A DNA stretch of 64,000 nt from Blastomyces gilchristii SLH14081 (GCF_000003855.2 NW_003101678.1:681493-745492), one strand, 5' to 3'; shown: positions 24,288-36,583, counted from the stretch's first letter. The notes: generated from the sequence alone by a model not told the origin. A program made the numbers and translations.

Positions 24288-25739
24288 CTAATCACTATCA
24301 TCAGATAGTAGATTATAACTGTTCTGAAAAGTAGGAATTTCAACTGCTTGTATTATATCTAGTTTATTATCAGAGTCATTTCTCAATTCTCTAATCTTAA
24401 CAGGAGTTTGAGGATTCAAATTCTGTTTACATTTAGCTGGAGAATTGAAGTTTGAAGACTTAGATAGTTGAGAGTTTCTTCTTTTTGAGCTTGCAGTTGT
24501 GAGTTTACTGACTTGACTATTCTCTTCAGTTCTAGGTTTACTCTGAGCTTCATCTTTTCTCCAGTTCTTTTGAGTTCTTGAAGTAAACATACATTCTTTT
24601 GAGCTAGATGCATGTTTTTCTTTGCAATTAGAGCATTTAAGCAGAGTGTGTTGACATATTTCACCTCTTTTTGAGCATGTTTCACATTTATGCTCACTAG
24701 TTTTGTGATCTCTGGCACAGAATGCACATTTTGAGTCTCTGAAACAGGAGATTGCAAAGTGTTCATATCTTTGACAGTTTGAACACTGTGTTTGAGCTTT
24801 GAGATTCATTCTTGAGTCTTTGTATTCATGAACTCTCATTTTCAAATCTGCTACTCTTACTTCAGAGATCTTTGACTGTTTCATTGTCTTTATATATACT
24901 AGAACAGAGGCATTTCTTCTGCTTTGTCTGAACTCAATTGAATTTAGTTATACAGGCTTCTTTCTCAGTTGAATAGAGTTGTATTCTTCTAATTCATTTT
25001 TGAGAAGTAGTATTTCTTCTTCACAGTCAAAAATTTCAACTGAAATATCATGAAGAATGAATTTGTCTCACTTTTCATCTCTCTCAGATAGAATTGTTGT
25101 GTTTAACAAAGATTCTACTGCTGATTTTCAGAGATTCTCATTCTGAATAAGGAATTCAGCACTGAATTCAGGCATTGTAGTCAGAATGATAGAGTTTTCA
25201 AAGAAGAATGACTCAATTGAAGCTATAACTGGTTTTTGAACTTCAATATCAGTCATTAACTGAGAAAAGAACTGCTGATTGATTTCATTTCTAATTCTGA
25301 AAATAAGGTTTGAGTTTAGCTTATTTCTCTGCAATATGTTCTGATTTGAGACTTTGAGAATAAGTCTTCTATTTCTGGAGATTTGAAGATTTTTCTCTTT
25401 TTGCATTTTTTTCTCCACTCTTCTATCACTAGAAGTATGAGCAGTATTCTTCTCAGTTTTCTCAGAATTTTGAGCAGGTTTTGAGATAGTAGATTTAGAG
25501 ACAGCAGGTTTAGAGGCAGCAGATTCAGCTGCTTGAGCATATGTTTTCTTCTGATTTAAAGAAGAAGAAGAAGAAGAAGTAGAAAAGAAAGAAGAGTAAA
25601 CAGAAGAGTCAGTGATTGTATTAGAAATTTTCAAAGTTTTTTGAACTGTGTTTGAAATTCCAAGTTTGAACTTGATCACTTCCTGTAGTTGTCTAGTCTG
25701 AGTATGAAGAATTAACAGAACTTCTTCATTCATCTCACT
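24288..25739 (-). pseudogene. LINE-B ORF1 relic (RNA-binding Gag-like protein with zinc knuckles)
   Basis: Two long open segments remain. 25128-25733 is the N-terminal half: a coiled-coil-like start, poly-Ser, NQKKTYAQAAES, then RRLILKV and a conserved Tad-type region. 24288-24884 is the C-terminal part with three Cys/His knuckles: CSNCQRYEHFAISC (CX2CX4HX4C), CAFCARDH..., and CSNCKEKHASSSKEC (CX2CX3HX6C). The segments are separated by stops between 24885 and 25127. In Tad-like LINEs this protein coats the element RNA. Confidence 0.85.
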
Positions 25740-27474
25740 CAGACACTGCTTTTCAAGAATTTTACTTGCTTTTTCAAGTTTCTATATTTCAAGAACTTGT
25801 TATTTCTCTATTTCTTCTTTCTTTCTTCTCTTCAGAATTTCAATCTCAGGAATAGCATTTGAGAAAGCATCTTTTTTCACATCAACTGAGTGTACTTTTG
25901 AACTCATTGTTCTTACTCAATGAAAAGTTGATCAGACTAATTCAATTAAGATATTTATTAAACTCTTTTGAATTGAAAAGTTGATCAGACTGTTTCAATT
26001 AAGAGGTTTCTAAGTCTGTTTTCAATTGAAAAGTTGATCAGACTATTTCAAAAGAAGAATAGCAGACTTTTGTGTATAAAACACCTGATTTTTTTCACAC
26101 TAGTTCAGTAACTAGGTTAGATTTTTGAAGAGAATCTAATAAACTAAAATTGATTTTTAAGATAAATCAATAAAATCTTTACAATCTCTTTCTTGAGATA
26201 CAGTGAGAAAAAGTGTGATATCAATTGATAGTAAATCAGATAATATGACAGTTTTTGAGAGAAAAACTGACAAAAAATAAATCAATTTTTTGCAGAGAAA
26301 TTGATTAAAACTATTCAATTTTATTCTAAATTATTCAATTCTTCTCACACAACAAGTGTGCAACTCAAATCAGTTAATAAAGAGTGTAAAAAAGAATTAA
26401 GTATTAATGAAAGCTCTTCAGCTACTGAAAAAGTAATTCTTATTTAAAAGAATATGAAATTATGACAGAAAACAACTCTGTTTTTAATTCTTTGTAAGAA
26501 TATTGTGTAAAACCCAGAGAAAAACACCTTACTTTTTCAAGAGAAGTAAAAAACTATTTCTAAGATCTTTTTTTTTTTGCATTAACTGCTGCAGAAGAAT
26601 GAGATAGAAACTGCTAAGATATGCACTACTGTATACTCTCTATCAAGACTTTCTCTCTTCAGAGTCTTGATATTATAGAGAATATAAGTCTGTTTCTATA
26701 TAATAATGTAAATATTGTCAGCGGGATGTAGAGGAACTGGTTATTTATATCTCAAAATAGAAGACTTTGTCAATGATTATATCAATATAGAGTTAATTCT
26801 CAAATTCAATAGAAATCTAGTGTTGCTGTTCTCAATCTCTTGCAGAATCTATTGAATATTGAGATATTAAAACTAGATTTAATATATCTCACTGTGCAGG
26901 GATCAAAGGCTCAGTCAGACCTTGGGGTATACTGATTTTATAGTTGTTGATGTGCTGTTGACTCATTGTCTGTTGATTATGTGCTTGATATTATCGCTGA
27001 GGTATCTTTTTGTATTTTTCTGCTGGGGATGGGCCAGATTGGGAAGGGCGGTACGAGGGTGAGACTTGGCGTTGGTGTTTTGGAACATCAAAGATGGACA
27101 GGGTTTTCGCGGAGGTCGCTCCTCAGATATCTCCACAACTACAGATCGGGGATCTTCCAAAATCGAGAAGATTGGTGCATACGGCTAGGTCTCTTCACCT
27201 TACAATTTGTATGGCAATTTGGCCCGGGGTTGTGGTGTGGTAGGGGAGAATGGGGGATAATCCCACGCAGGAGTTCCGAACGACGTCTGGTTCACGTTTG
27301 GCTGGATAACTCCACCACCACACGGGGTATGCGGTCGGCGATGGGGTCAGAATGCTCGTATGATCGAGGGCTTTTCGATGGATCTATCGGCGGGTTCTTA
27401 TTCGAAAAATCGAGCGAGTTCGTGGTGGAGCGGTTTGTTGGCATAGATGCCTGTGTATATATGTATGTGATGGG
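25740..27474 (-). promoter_or_regulatory. LINE-B 5' UTR with internal repeats
   Basis: Leader of 1.7 kb. The motif GAAAAGTTGATCAGACT occurs at 25922, 25975 and 26028 (on the plus strand), about 53 bp apart. The outer 470 bp (27000-27474) are CpG-rich and almost unmutated compared with the rest of the element. Long open frames on the plus strand here (for example 26966-27610) cross the LINE boundary and are not genes. Confidence 0.65.
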
Positions 27475-27564
27475 GACTTTATTTTCATTATATCAGAGAC
27501 TGAGTATTATTAAAAAGTATTACTTCAATACACATGTACTTACTGCAGTGATTCACTCTCTGCA
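27475..27564. other. Short host segment between LINE-B and LINE-E
   Basis: Starts with the right copy of the LINE-B duplication (27475-27485) and ends with the left copy of the LINE-E duplication (27553-27564). No coding content seen. Confidence 0.6.
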
Positions 27565-28419
27565 GTCTTTCATAAAGAGAAAGATAAAAGAATCTTGTTT
27601 AAACAAGTGAAATGAAAGCTGGCAGAAACAAAAGAAGAGCATACATTATTCAAGATTTGAGACAAAACCAAAGTGAAAATCTTGTTCAATTAAATGTAAA
27701 AAGAAAATATTCTCATCTATAATTCAGCTGAAACTAGGACATGATTATTTCAAATCCTATATACAAAGATTTGATGATAGATTTGATTCAACAGAGTGCT
27801 CATTCTGCAATGTGAATGAAAAACCTGAGCATATTGTAATGCATTGTGTATTATACAATAGTCTCAGAGTCAGATTAAAGAAGAAGTATGATTTAAATCA
27901 ATTAAATATGAGGTTCTTATTCTCAACTGAGACAGGAATTAAATACTTAATAGACTTTCTATCAGAAACTCAAAGCAGCTACAAGAAAATGGCTGAATTC
28001 AGAAGTATCTGAATATGAAGAGGCGGAAATTGATTAGATATAGTCTGTTAAAACAGCTATACACTATCTTTTAATAATTTTTATTTTGTTATAGTCTCTC
28101 TTTACTGTACTTGTTTCTTTCTGTTCTTTTCTATCTATCTATTTAATGTGTCTATCTTTAAGACTATGTTCTCTTTTCCTTTGTCATGATATTTTCAAAT
28201 GATTTTAAAGTATCAGAAGGTGTTGAAATACTGCAATTTATAAACAGTTTTTATATTCTGAGCTGGAATTTTCTGATTTTGCATATCTGAAATTGATAAA
28301 TATATAATAGTTGACTCTATAGATATAGGAAAAACCCTGAGAACTAAAGGTTCTCAGGTAGATGTCATAGTCTCTGACTGCATACATCTATAATTGAAGA
28401 ATAATAATAATAATAATAA
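27565..28419 (+). mobile_element. LINE-E, 5'-truncated Tad-like LINE insertion
   Basis: The 3' 855 bp of the same LINE family, in plus orientation, flanked by 12-bp direct repeats TCACTCTCTGCA (27553-27564 and 28420-28431). It ends TATAATTGAAG-(AAT)n. The first base lies in the RNase H-distal part of ORF2. Strong 5' truncation with a target duplication is the classic product of incomplete target-primed reverse transcription. Confidence 0.92.
27786..28012 (+). pseudogene. LINE-E ORF2 C-terminal fragment with CCHC motif
   Basis: Open frame of the last part of ORF2, including CSFCNVNEKPEHIVMHC (CX2C...HX4C) and the C-terminal segment RVRLKKKYDLNQLNMRFLF. The TGA at 28010 probably replaces a Trp codon, because the frame continues in a Trp-rich tail to a TAA near 28048. 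This is the least damaged copy of the ORF2 C-terminus in the window. It has no start and no promoter. Confidence 0.75.
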
Positions 28420-28431
28420 TCACTCTCTGCA

Positions 28432-29500
28432 CATATGATTAAGAGTTGCAGCTTTCTCACACTGCACAGCCCTCTCTGAGATGCTGTCATCAGTTTGCAA
28501 TTCATGTAGTCTCTCAGTTCAGCATGCACTGTGTATATGCAGCTCTGTGTACTGAGACTGTGTTGATCATTATGACCTGATGTGATACTCACTTTTTACA
28601 GGCTATGTTTTGTTTAATTGAGAGAAGAGGGGAACATAACTGCTGTTTTATTTAAGAAAGAATAAGTAATTGAATCTGTAGAAGATAATTTGATTTCTTC
28701 TGTATTTAAAATTTAATTAGTCTATACTCTTCAATTTGAGAGTTTTCAAGAGTGTTTTAATAGTTTTCATATCAGCTTGAAATTAGTGATTGATTGAAGA
28801 AGAGAAAAGAGAGAAGAAAGAAATGAGAATAACTTATCTTTATAATATAAAAACAGAGAATTGCTGTAATTATTTATTCTAGTAATAAAGATCTGTTTTC
28901 TGCATGTATCTCTGATACAGATTATATAATAACTGTATATAAAGAATATTAACAGTGTATGTATTAAATGAAGATGATATTACTATGCAACACTATAGCT
29001 GTTTCTGTACATTTCTGAAAGCTGTTAATATTTTCTTTAAGTCTCTTTATATTTGATAAGTTAGTAATATATTTCAATACACTCTCTCTTTCATCATGAT
29101 TATCATCATCATTATCATCATCATCATTACTATCATTATTATCATTATTATTATATTATTTCTAGCCGTCTCTTCTGCCTTCATCTCTCTTTAACACTCA
29201 CTGAAATTAATCATGTTATCTCTCTTCAAATATTCTGCAGTTCTGTGAATCACTAAGGCGCGTGAGCACTGTCACAGATTGAAGAGAGAGAAGAAGAAGA
29301 TATTTAAGTAAGAAGAGACAGATTATAAGATATATTATAATATCTTGAAGAGACTCTGTAAGAGAATAGAATAATAATGATTTTAAGTAATACTTCTGAT
29401 AGATTTAGACTGAACTAAGTATAGAAATAATACAGATGACACTGTCTGTGAGAGATTGAAGAAGAAGATAGTGAAGAGTCTTATACAGTAGTAGTGAGAT
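28432..29500. other. Unassigned AT-rich host DNA
   Basis: Old host sequence to the right of LINE-E. No homology to the named elements and no convincing frame found. Contains an (ATC)n-type imperfect trinucleotide tract at about 29091-29160. Confidence 0.4.
29091..29160. repeat. Imperfect (ATC/ATT)n microsatellite
   Basis: About 70 bp made of TCA, TCATCATTA and ATT units. Confidence 0.8.
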
Positions 29501-29529
29501 TAAAAGAAGTTCTGAGAATAATTTAAGAC

Positions 29530-30033
29530 TAAGATGAAGAGAGAAAGAGAGAAGAAGAGTATTACTATAAATACATAGCAGTAGAAAAAGATTGAGAAGA
29601 TGTTAAAGTAGAAGATAAAGAAGTCAAAACTAGTAAGTTTTTTATTTATTAAAAGATAATAATTTTTAATAATACTTCTATTCTCTAATTGATTAGCAGA
29701 AGCTGACAGAGAAGAAGAGAATTGAGATCTTATTCAGATCTTGAATACACTTCATGATTTAGAACATTGAGAAGACAGCTCTACTCTCTGAGTATGTCAA
29801 TCTACTTACTACTGAGATGAAACCTGAGACAGCAGATTAGAAAATGTGGGATTTTAAGATACAGATTGATCTGACTGAGAGAAAGCAGTGAGAACTCTCT
29901 TCTGAGAAGGCAGCAGAGAGAGATTTTAAGATGATTATTATCTCAGATGAGAAGAAGAAGAAGAAGAAGAAGAAGAATAAGAAGTGAATTATAAAGAATA
30001 ATAAGAAGAATAAGAAAGAGAAGAAAGATAATA
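29530..30033 (+). pseudogene. Degenerate intron-containing coding region, unknown protein
   Basis: A coherent plus-strand frame whose few stops (TAG, TGA, TAA) are all explainable by C-to-T or G-to-A change. An intron-like gap at 29633-29696 has GTAAGT at its start, a CTAAT branch-like site at 29685-29689 and TTAG at its end. Downstream the frame reads TEKKRIEILF, then EKTALLSEYVNLLTTEMKPE, then AAERDFKMIII, and ends in a Lys-rich tail encoded by (GAA)n around 29950-29977. I do not recognise the family. It may be a dead host gene or part of an unclassified transposon. Confidence 0.35.
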
Positions 30034-30462
30034 AGTAGAAAAAGTTTTTTTCTTTTTATATTAGTTAGTTATAAGTTCATAATTATTAATAATTGAAATT
30101 AATTTTGAGTTTTCAAAAATTATTATACAAGTTGTAATCAAGTCAGAAATTATATATATATATATATATATTTAACTATCATGATTCACAAATCACTATA
30201 ATATATAAGTATCAACATTTTTTCAATATTAATATTCACAATATTAATATATTTTTAATAATATTATCTGATAATAAAATTTGATAACACTCTCTTTCAC
30301 AATATTAATATATTTCAAGAAATATGATAGAGATTAATTAAGATTATTTATTTACTTTTATATATTGATAATATTTAATCTGAGTTAGTACTAAAATTAT
30401 AACTAAGTTAAGAAAGAAGATTATTCTCTCTTATAATAATTCTTCTTACACACATCAGTGAT
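30034..30462. other. Unassigned AT-rich DNA with (TA)n
   Basis: No gene seen. A TA dinucleotide run lies at about 30150-30171. The last 8 bp (30455-30462, TCAGTGAT) are the left target duplication of the MITE that follows. Confidence 0.5.
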
Positions 30463-30968
30463 TAGACTAACCGTGTGACCGTGTCTGAGACCAGGATCAG
30501 ATTTTTTGATAGTCTCATTACTAATTCGACCGATTCCATTACACGGTTTTAACATTAGATAGTAGTTTCATACTGTCTCAGTGAGACTTACTGTCTACTC
30601 TTGTCACATTTTCCAAATGAGATCATGATTTTCACTTCTCAATTTAAATTATTTTTATTGCTTTAAATGACTTTAAATCTCATTTGAGTGTTACCAAAAA
30701 GTGTTACTTTTTAAAAAATTAAAAATAGTCTAAAAAAAACCTTAAAATGTCTAAAAATAGTAACTTTATGCTAAGAATGGGACTAAATGAAACTAAATGA
30801 AATCACTTTCTCATTTTTTTCAAGTCATGGTTTCATTTTAAGATCTTATATATAGTCACTTTGCATGTTTTTTTAATGACTAGTCCCAGCAGGATTCACG
30901 CCAAGAAATGTATGAGACCAGATCAAATGAGATTAAACATGAAATTCATGATTCCAGCGGCCAGTTTA
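30463..30968 (-). mobile_element. MITE-h1 copy 1 (hAT-type, 506 bp)
   Basis: Flanked by perfect 8-bp repeats TCAGTGAT (30455-30462 and 30969-30976). Ends are TAGACTAACCG and, inverted, TAAACTGGCCG, i.e. an imperfect terminal inverted repeat beginning TAGACTGRCCG. The 8-bp duplication and the TAG-type terminus fit the hAT superfamily. No coding capacity. Orientation is opposite to the copies at 35177, 36074 and 39129. Confidence 0.92.
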
Positions 30969-31039
30969 TCAGTGATCAGTTATTATCTTTATTAAAAATA
31001 AATTATCATCTTTCTTAAATTTTTATTATATCTTTTGAA

Positions 31040-33420
31040 TTTACTTCTTTCACTTCTTTCACTTCTATTGAAGATTTATAAACTCTTCAAGAAATCACTG
31101 TGAATTACAAAGTCTATGTTATTTACAATTCAACACAGAATACTCTCTTTCAATTATAATGAATAATTACTTCATTCTTCACATCTGATTTCAGGTCATG
31201 AAATTTATGAAAAACTCAACATATAAATATTAAGATGAACTATGAAATAATTATCAGTAGATTGTATTGTAGATTACTGAAGAGTCATCTCTCTACTGTA
31301 ATCACTGCAACTTTATTCAGAAATATTCATCATAAACTGATTATAGCTCTGATGAAATTTCCTAACATCTGAAGTTATCAGAATGCAGATAATAAAAGAA
31401 AAATAATCAGAAAATTACTACTGAGCTGATAAGTTACTCTATCAGATAATGATTTTTAATAACACTAACTTTCTAATTTGAAGAAAATCATGTGAAAACA
31501 ATTATGTATTAGTACTCTGATTTCATAACTCTTATCTAATAACTTCTGTAAATAATTACTTTGCATATGTATATCTCTGAATCTTTCTCTTCAATTAATT
31601 GAAAACTCTGAATTCTGAATACTTCTTCAAATGATTAATTCAAATCTTTATATTTCACATTGATCATGTCTTCAGTTCAATCTCAAGACACACTATAAAG
31701 TTAATATATAATATCTAGAATCAGAGTTGAAGAATCATTAAAGAGTGTCTCTCACAGTGAATGTATGAACTAGTATAAACAATCTTACATTTATGAGAGT
31801 TACATGTTATTACATTGATGAGAACTGAACTTATTAAGAGATATTAATTGAATTTAAATCATTGATCAGTAGTTATACTGAGGATTATATAGCAGAGATA
31901 TTAATAACAGTGATTAAAAACAACTATTGAGATATTAGTCTCAGTCTTCTTACAATTATAAATGATAATGCTGTAAATAACTACACTATGATGAAGAGCT
32001 TGAAGTAAAAATTGACTTTGTATTTCTGAAATGATAAACAAGATTATATTCTCTGTATTACTCATGTGATTCAACTTGTGATGTAAACACTGATAAAGAA
32101 TCTTAACATCAAGATAATAAATAATGAGATGACTGATTCTTGAGATGAGAATGAGATGAAAGTGATTACTTAAGTAACTTTTACATTCACTTTATAAAAG
32201 ATAATGTTTTTTGATAACACTTTTTAATATTACTTTTTGATAATACTTTTTAATAATACTACTGTTAATTTTGAATAGATTGACTAATAATGTAAATATC
32301 ATAGATTTGAAATATTGCTAATGTGATTTGTATCTCCTCTAAACAATAATAATAATTTCATGATATTTAATAAATAAACAAATCAGTTACATCACTGAAT
32401 ATGATACAGAATGTTAGAATATAATGAAGTTCAATATATAAAATAGCTATTCAGACTCTTTGATTGTATTAGATAATTGATTATTGAGTGTAATACTCTG
32501 ATTGAGAAAAGATTCAGAGATTGAAACTTTCTGATATGAAATGAACTCAGTTGAAATATGTGATTGATTTACTGTTTCAGTTTTATAAAATAGTAAAGAC
32601 AGTTTTAATCACTTGTATATCAATGCTGCAGTCAGTCTGATGAGTGTATAACAGTTTATTTACTCATCTTAAGAAGCAGTTAAATCACTTAAAAGGAAAT
32701 TCAGTCTGAGATAATGCTATAGTGCAGGCTATTATTGCTGTAAGAAATAAACTGATATATTACTACAGCAAAACTGAACAATCTTTTGCAGAGTACTATG
32801 CTATAGCAGCTCTACTAGATCTCTTCTGTCAAGTTAATATCTACACTTCTCAAGATTGAACAGAGAAGAAATGAGACTTATATGTTAAATTAATCTGAGA
32901 CTACTATAATGTCAACTATCAGAGATTTGAATGAGCAGATATTTGAGATGTGAAGACAGTGAAATACAATTCTCTAGTAAATAATAATCTTTGATAATAC
33001 TTCATATTACATAGAACTATAATACTAACTTTGAAACAGAACTTACATACATTGATTACAATTAAAAATCAGACAAAACTACATGCTTATAAAACTGAAT
33101 TTAATCACTATTTTCAAGATGATCTGATAAATTTATACATCAAATCAATTCTAAAGTTATAAAAAATTGTTGAGAGTACATATTCAACTATTGTACTGAT
33201 AATATGTGATATTCTGATAATTTCATTGACAGAGGTGAGAATGAAGTGAAAGTTCAACTCAAGTTGAGATATTTATCACTATCACTGAGAACAATTGTAA
33301 GAAGAAATAATCAAGAAACTCATGATTATAAAACATAGAATTATCAGACAGTTTAATACCTCTGATCACAGTATATCAGAGAAGTGTAGTTTTCATGAGA
33401 AAGTGAAGAATAAACTTGTA
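31040..33420 (+). pseudogene. hAT transposase relic
   Basis: RIP-damaged plus-strand coding sequence with unmistakable hAT motifs. At about 31745-31990: SLTVNVWTSINNLTFM and later INDNAVNN. The first catalytic Asp of the D-x-W-T-S motif is Asn (codon at 31760). At about 32737-32830: KLIYYYSKTEQ and AIAALLD. At about 33202-33300: the dimerisation segment DILIISLTEVRM followed by DIYHYH. The frame changes between 31990 and 32737, so there is at least one indel or intron. TGA often stands where Trp belongs. The N-terminal zinc finger and the true start are not resolved. An intact copy would mobilise elements with its own ends. Confidence 0.8.
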
Positions 33421-33659
33421 CAAGAATGTATTTAGTTGTTTCATAAGTGTTATTAATAATTGTTATCAAATTCTGATTGTATAAGTAATCACTGAATGAA
33501 TTAAATGAGACTGATTTTAATCTTCAGTCTCAGTTTCATTCTGATTTTGAAAGAATGATCATCTTTCACAGTTTATTCTGAGAAATTACTCTCATTTCAC
33601 TGTTCTTGAATTAAATCTAGTCATTTTTCACACCATTTCTCTCAGAAATGATCCATTTT

Positions 33660-33764
33660 CAGATTTTTTTAAGGCTTGGTTCTGGTGAAACTCACGTCAA
33701 GAAATGTATGAGATCAGATCAAATGAAATCAAATGTGAAATTCATGATCCCGCCGGCCAGTCTA
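33660..33764 (+). mobile_element. Right terminal region of the hAT-1 element
   Basis: Matches the inverted second end of MITE-h1 (AAGAAATGTATGAGA, then AAATTCATGAT, ending GGCCAGTCTA at 33764) and lies directly downstream of the transposase relic. The outermost 20 bp keep their CpGs. The matching left terminus of this element was not found. Confidence 0.6.
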
Positions 33765-34164
33765 AAAGTGACTATATATCAGATCTTAAAATGAAACTAT
33801 GACTTGAAAAAAATGAGAAAGTAATCTCATTTGGTTCCATTTAGTCTCATTCTTAGTATAAAGTTACTATTTTTAGACATTTTAAGGCTTTTTTTAGACT
33901 ATTTTTAATTTTTTAAAAAGTAATGCTTTTTGATAATGCTCAAATGAGATTTAAAGTCATTTAAAGCAATAAAAATAATTTAAATTGAGAAGTGAAAATC
34001 ATGATCTCATTTGAAAAATGTGATAAGAGTAGACAGTAAGTCTTACTGAGACAGTATAAGACTACTATCTAATGTTAAAACTGTGTAATGAGATCAGTCA
34101 AATTGATAATGAGACTATTAAAAAATCTGATTCTGATTTCAAACACGGTCACACGGTTAGTCTA
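33765..34164 (+). mobile_element. MITE-h1 copy 2, left end missing
   Basis: The inner and right 400 bp of MITE-h1, ending GGTTAGTCTA at 34164. The first roughly 100 bp are absent, and the break abuts the exact terminus of the hAT end at 33764. On the right it abuts Gypsy-2 sequence beginning GTTGCAGC, the expected right target duplication. Confidence 0.8.
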
Positions 34165-34341
34165 GTTGCAGCAGAGTCTTAAGAGCTGATTATTTACATA
34201 TATAATCAGATATCTCTTACAAAGCTGTGTCTACTCTCTCAGTTATACTGAAGTGTTCAGCTCAGAAATAATTAAGATATAAAGAGAGAACTTATCTACT
34301 CAGATTAACTTCTATCACAAATTTATAATATTTACATTGTC

Positions 34342-34524
34342 TTGATTACTCAGATTTTACAGGTACTCAGAGACTTATCTCTTATTGATAATGAAATTGC
34401 AGAAATGTGCTGCAGTGTGAGAAGTGTTAATAGAGAATCTAGACATATTTACATATATTTAATCAGAGATTGTGTAAGTAGAGAGAGAGTGATTATAGAT
34501 CTGCAGAACTGCAGAGAACACTGA
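34342..34524 (+). pseudogene. Gypsy-2 post-pol frame, conserved segment (2C copy)
   Basis: A 60-codon open segment in the sense direction, closely similar to a sense segment of Gypsy-2A (44746-44991). Both contain ITQILQV, SLIDNEI, RHI-IYL and RDCV. It belongs to a longer damaged frame between integrase and 3' LTR. Function unknown. Confidence 0.45.
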
Positions 34525-35176
34525 TAGCATTAGAAGATTTACAGAAACTGTTAACTAGAGTCTGTAAGAAATTACTTATGAGAAGACTTACAGTAAAGAG
34601 CAGAACTACACTGCTGAGAGTCAGAGACTGATCTGAAAGAGAAATGAAGTTGACTACTGATCTGAAGATCAGATGTGATAACAGAGCTGAGAGAGATAAA
34701 GATACTGTTATAAATAATAGTATTTCTGCTTCATCAGCTGATAAAAAGTGATCAGAGAAGTTGTGAGAACACTTATAAGAAGCTCAGCAGTGATCAGATA
34801 TTATTTACAAAGATATTAAAATTGAAAAAAATTTTAATTCTTGAGAAGTTCTTGAATCAATATATAAATATTGTTAGAAACACTCTCTCTCTATCATCTG
34901 AGTGAAAACACTTTACAGATGAATGAAGATACTCATAGTTTATAAAAATAAGAGCTGTTATAGAAAAAGAGAAAAGAAGATGAGATTTTACAGACAGATC
35001 TGAAATATTTATACTACTTTAAAGAGATTTATTTGTACTATGAGTGATTCTGTGAAATAGTCAGATCACTCTAGTAAATAAAGAGTGATTATGAATTGCA
35101 GATCTGAATCTTTCTATATAACTATAAAGAGTGATTGCAGACTGCAGACATCTTGATTTTATAATTCTACAGAGTT

Positions 35177-35683
35177 TAGACTGATCACTGAGATTATAAA
35201 TTTCACATTTGATTTCATTTGATCTGATCTCATACATTTCTTGATGTGAATTCCGCTGGGACTAATCATTAAAAAAACATGCAAAGTGACTATATATCAG
35301 ACCTCAAAATGAAACTATGACTTAGAAAAAATAAGAAAGTAGTTTCATTTGATCTCATTTAGTCTTATTCTTAGCATAAAGTTAACGATTTTTAGACATT
35401 TTAAGGTTTTTTTTAGACTATTTTTAATTTTTTAAAAAGTAACGCTTTTTAGTAATACTCAAATGAGATTTAAAGTCATTTAAAGCAATAAAAATAATTT
35501 AAATTGAGAAGTGGAAATCATGGTCTCATTTGAAAAATGTGACAAGAGTAGACAGTAAGTTCTACTGAAACAGTATGAGACTACTATCTAATATTAAAAC
35601 AGTGTAATGAGATCAGTTGAATTGACAATGAGACCATCAAATATTCTGGTCCTGGTCTCAGACACGGTCACACGGTCAGTCTA
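35177..35683 (+). mobile_element. MITE-h1 copy 3 (507 bp)
   Basis: Flanked by perfect 8-bp repeats ACAGAGTT (35169-35176 and 35684-35691). Ends TAGACTGATC and CGGTCAGTCTA. Internally AT-rich from RIP, but the right terminus keeps CACGGTCACACGG. Confidence 0.95.
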
Positions 35684-36073
35684 ACAGAGTTAATGAAAGA
35701 ATGAAAAATTCCTCACAATTCTACAGTGTCAAAGAATGATAATTTATAAGAATAAGTGAAAGATCAACTGATAAATACTTCTCTTTAATGAGAGTGATCT
35801 CATAGAAAGTGATTCATCTGAGAGATGAATCTGTGTAATGATTACACAAGAATCTTGTGAAAAAATGATTAAAGATTAACTGAAACTCTTCAGATTGAAA
35901 GATGCAGAATGAATCTGTGTGATAATTATATAAGAATCTTATGAAAATAATTAAGAGTCAACTGAAACTCTTCTGTATCAAAGATGTAAGATTAATCTGT
36001 ATAATAGTCAGAGAAACATCTGCAGATTATAAAGAATCTCACAGAATAAGAAACTGAGTGACAGACTCTTTTC

Positions 36074-36583
36074 TAGACTAGTTTATCAAGATCATGAATT
36101 TCACATTTAATCTCATTTGATCTGGTCTCATACATTTTCTTGACATGAATCCCGCTGGGACTAATTATTAAAAAAATCATGCAAAGTGACTATATATTCA
36201 GATCTCAAAATGGAATCATGACCTAGAAAAAATAAGAAAGTGATCTCATTTGATCTCATTTATTCTCATTCTTAGCATAAAGTTACTTATTTTTAGACAT
36301 TTAAAGGTTTTTTAGACTATTTTTAATTTTTTAAAAAGTAATGCTTTTTGATAATGCTCAAATGAGATTTAAAGTCATTTAAAGCAATAAAAATAATTTA
36401 AATTGAGAAGTGGAAATCATGGTCTCATTTGAAAAAATGTGACAAGAGTAGACAGTAAGTCTCACTGAAACAGTATGAGACTACTATCTAATGTTAAAAC
36501 AGTGTAATGAGATCAGTTGAATTGATAATGAGACTATCAAATATTCTAGTTCTGGTCTCAGACACGGTCATACGGTCAGTCTA
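36074..36583 (+). mobile_element. MITE-h1 copy 4 (510 bp)
   Basis: Flanked by perfect 8-bp repeats CTCTTTTC (36066-36073 and 36584-36591). The empty site is visible in Gypsy-2B near 39780-39800. Confidence 0.95.

Larger units (their letters stand above)
19933..27474 (-). mobile_element. LINE-B, full-length Tad-like LINE (7.5 kb)
   Basis: Complete insertion flanked by 11-bp direct repeats GACTTTATTTT at 19922-19932 and 27475-27485. On the minus strand it starts CCCCATCAC at 27474 and ends in (AAT)n at about 19933-19951. Order: 5' UTR (27474-25740), ORF1 with three zinc knuckles, ORF2 with endonuclease, RT, RNase H and a C-terminal zinc motif, then 3' UTR. This architecture, including RNase H, fits Tad-clade fungal LINEs. 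It is moderately RIP-mutated: long open segments survive but ORF2 is broken repeatedly. Confidence 0.93.

Noticed and set aside
26966..27610. 214-codon plus-strand open frame
   Set aside because: It runs across the LINE-B 5' end, a duplication and into LINE-E. It is open only because the LINE 5' tip is less AT-rich.
29091..29160. Possible CRISPR-like or satellite array
   Set aside because: It is a simple imperfect trinucleotide repeat with no spacers.
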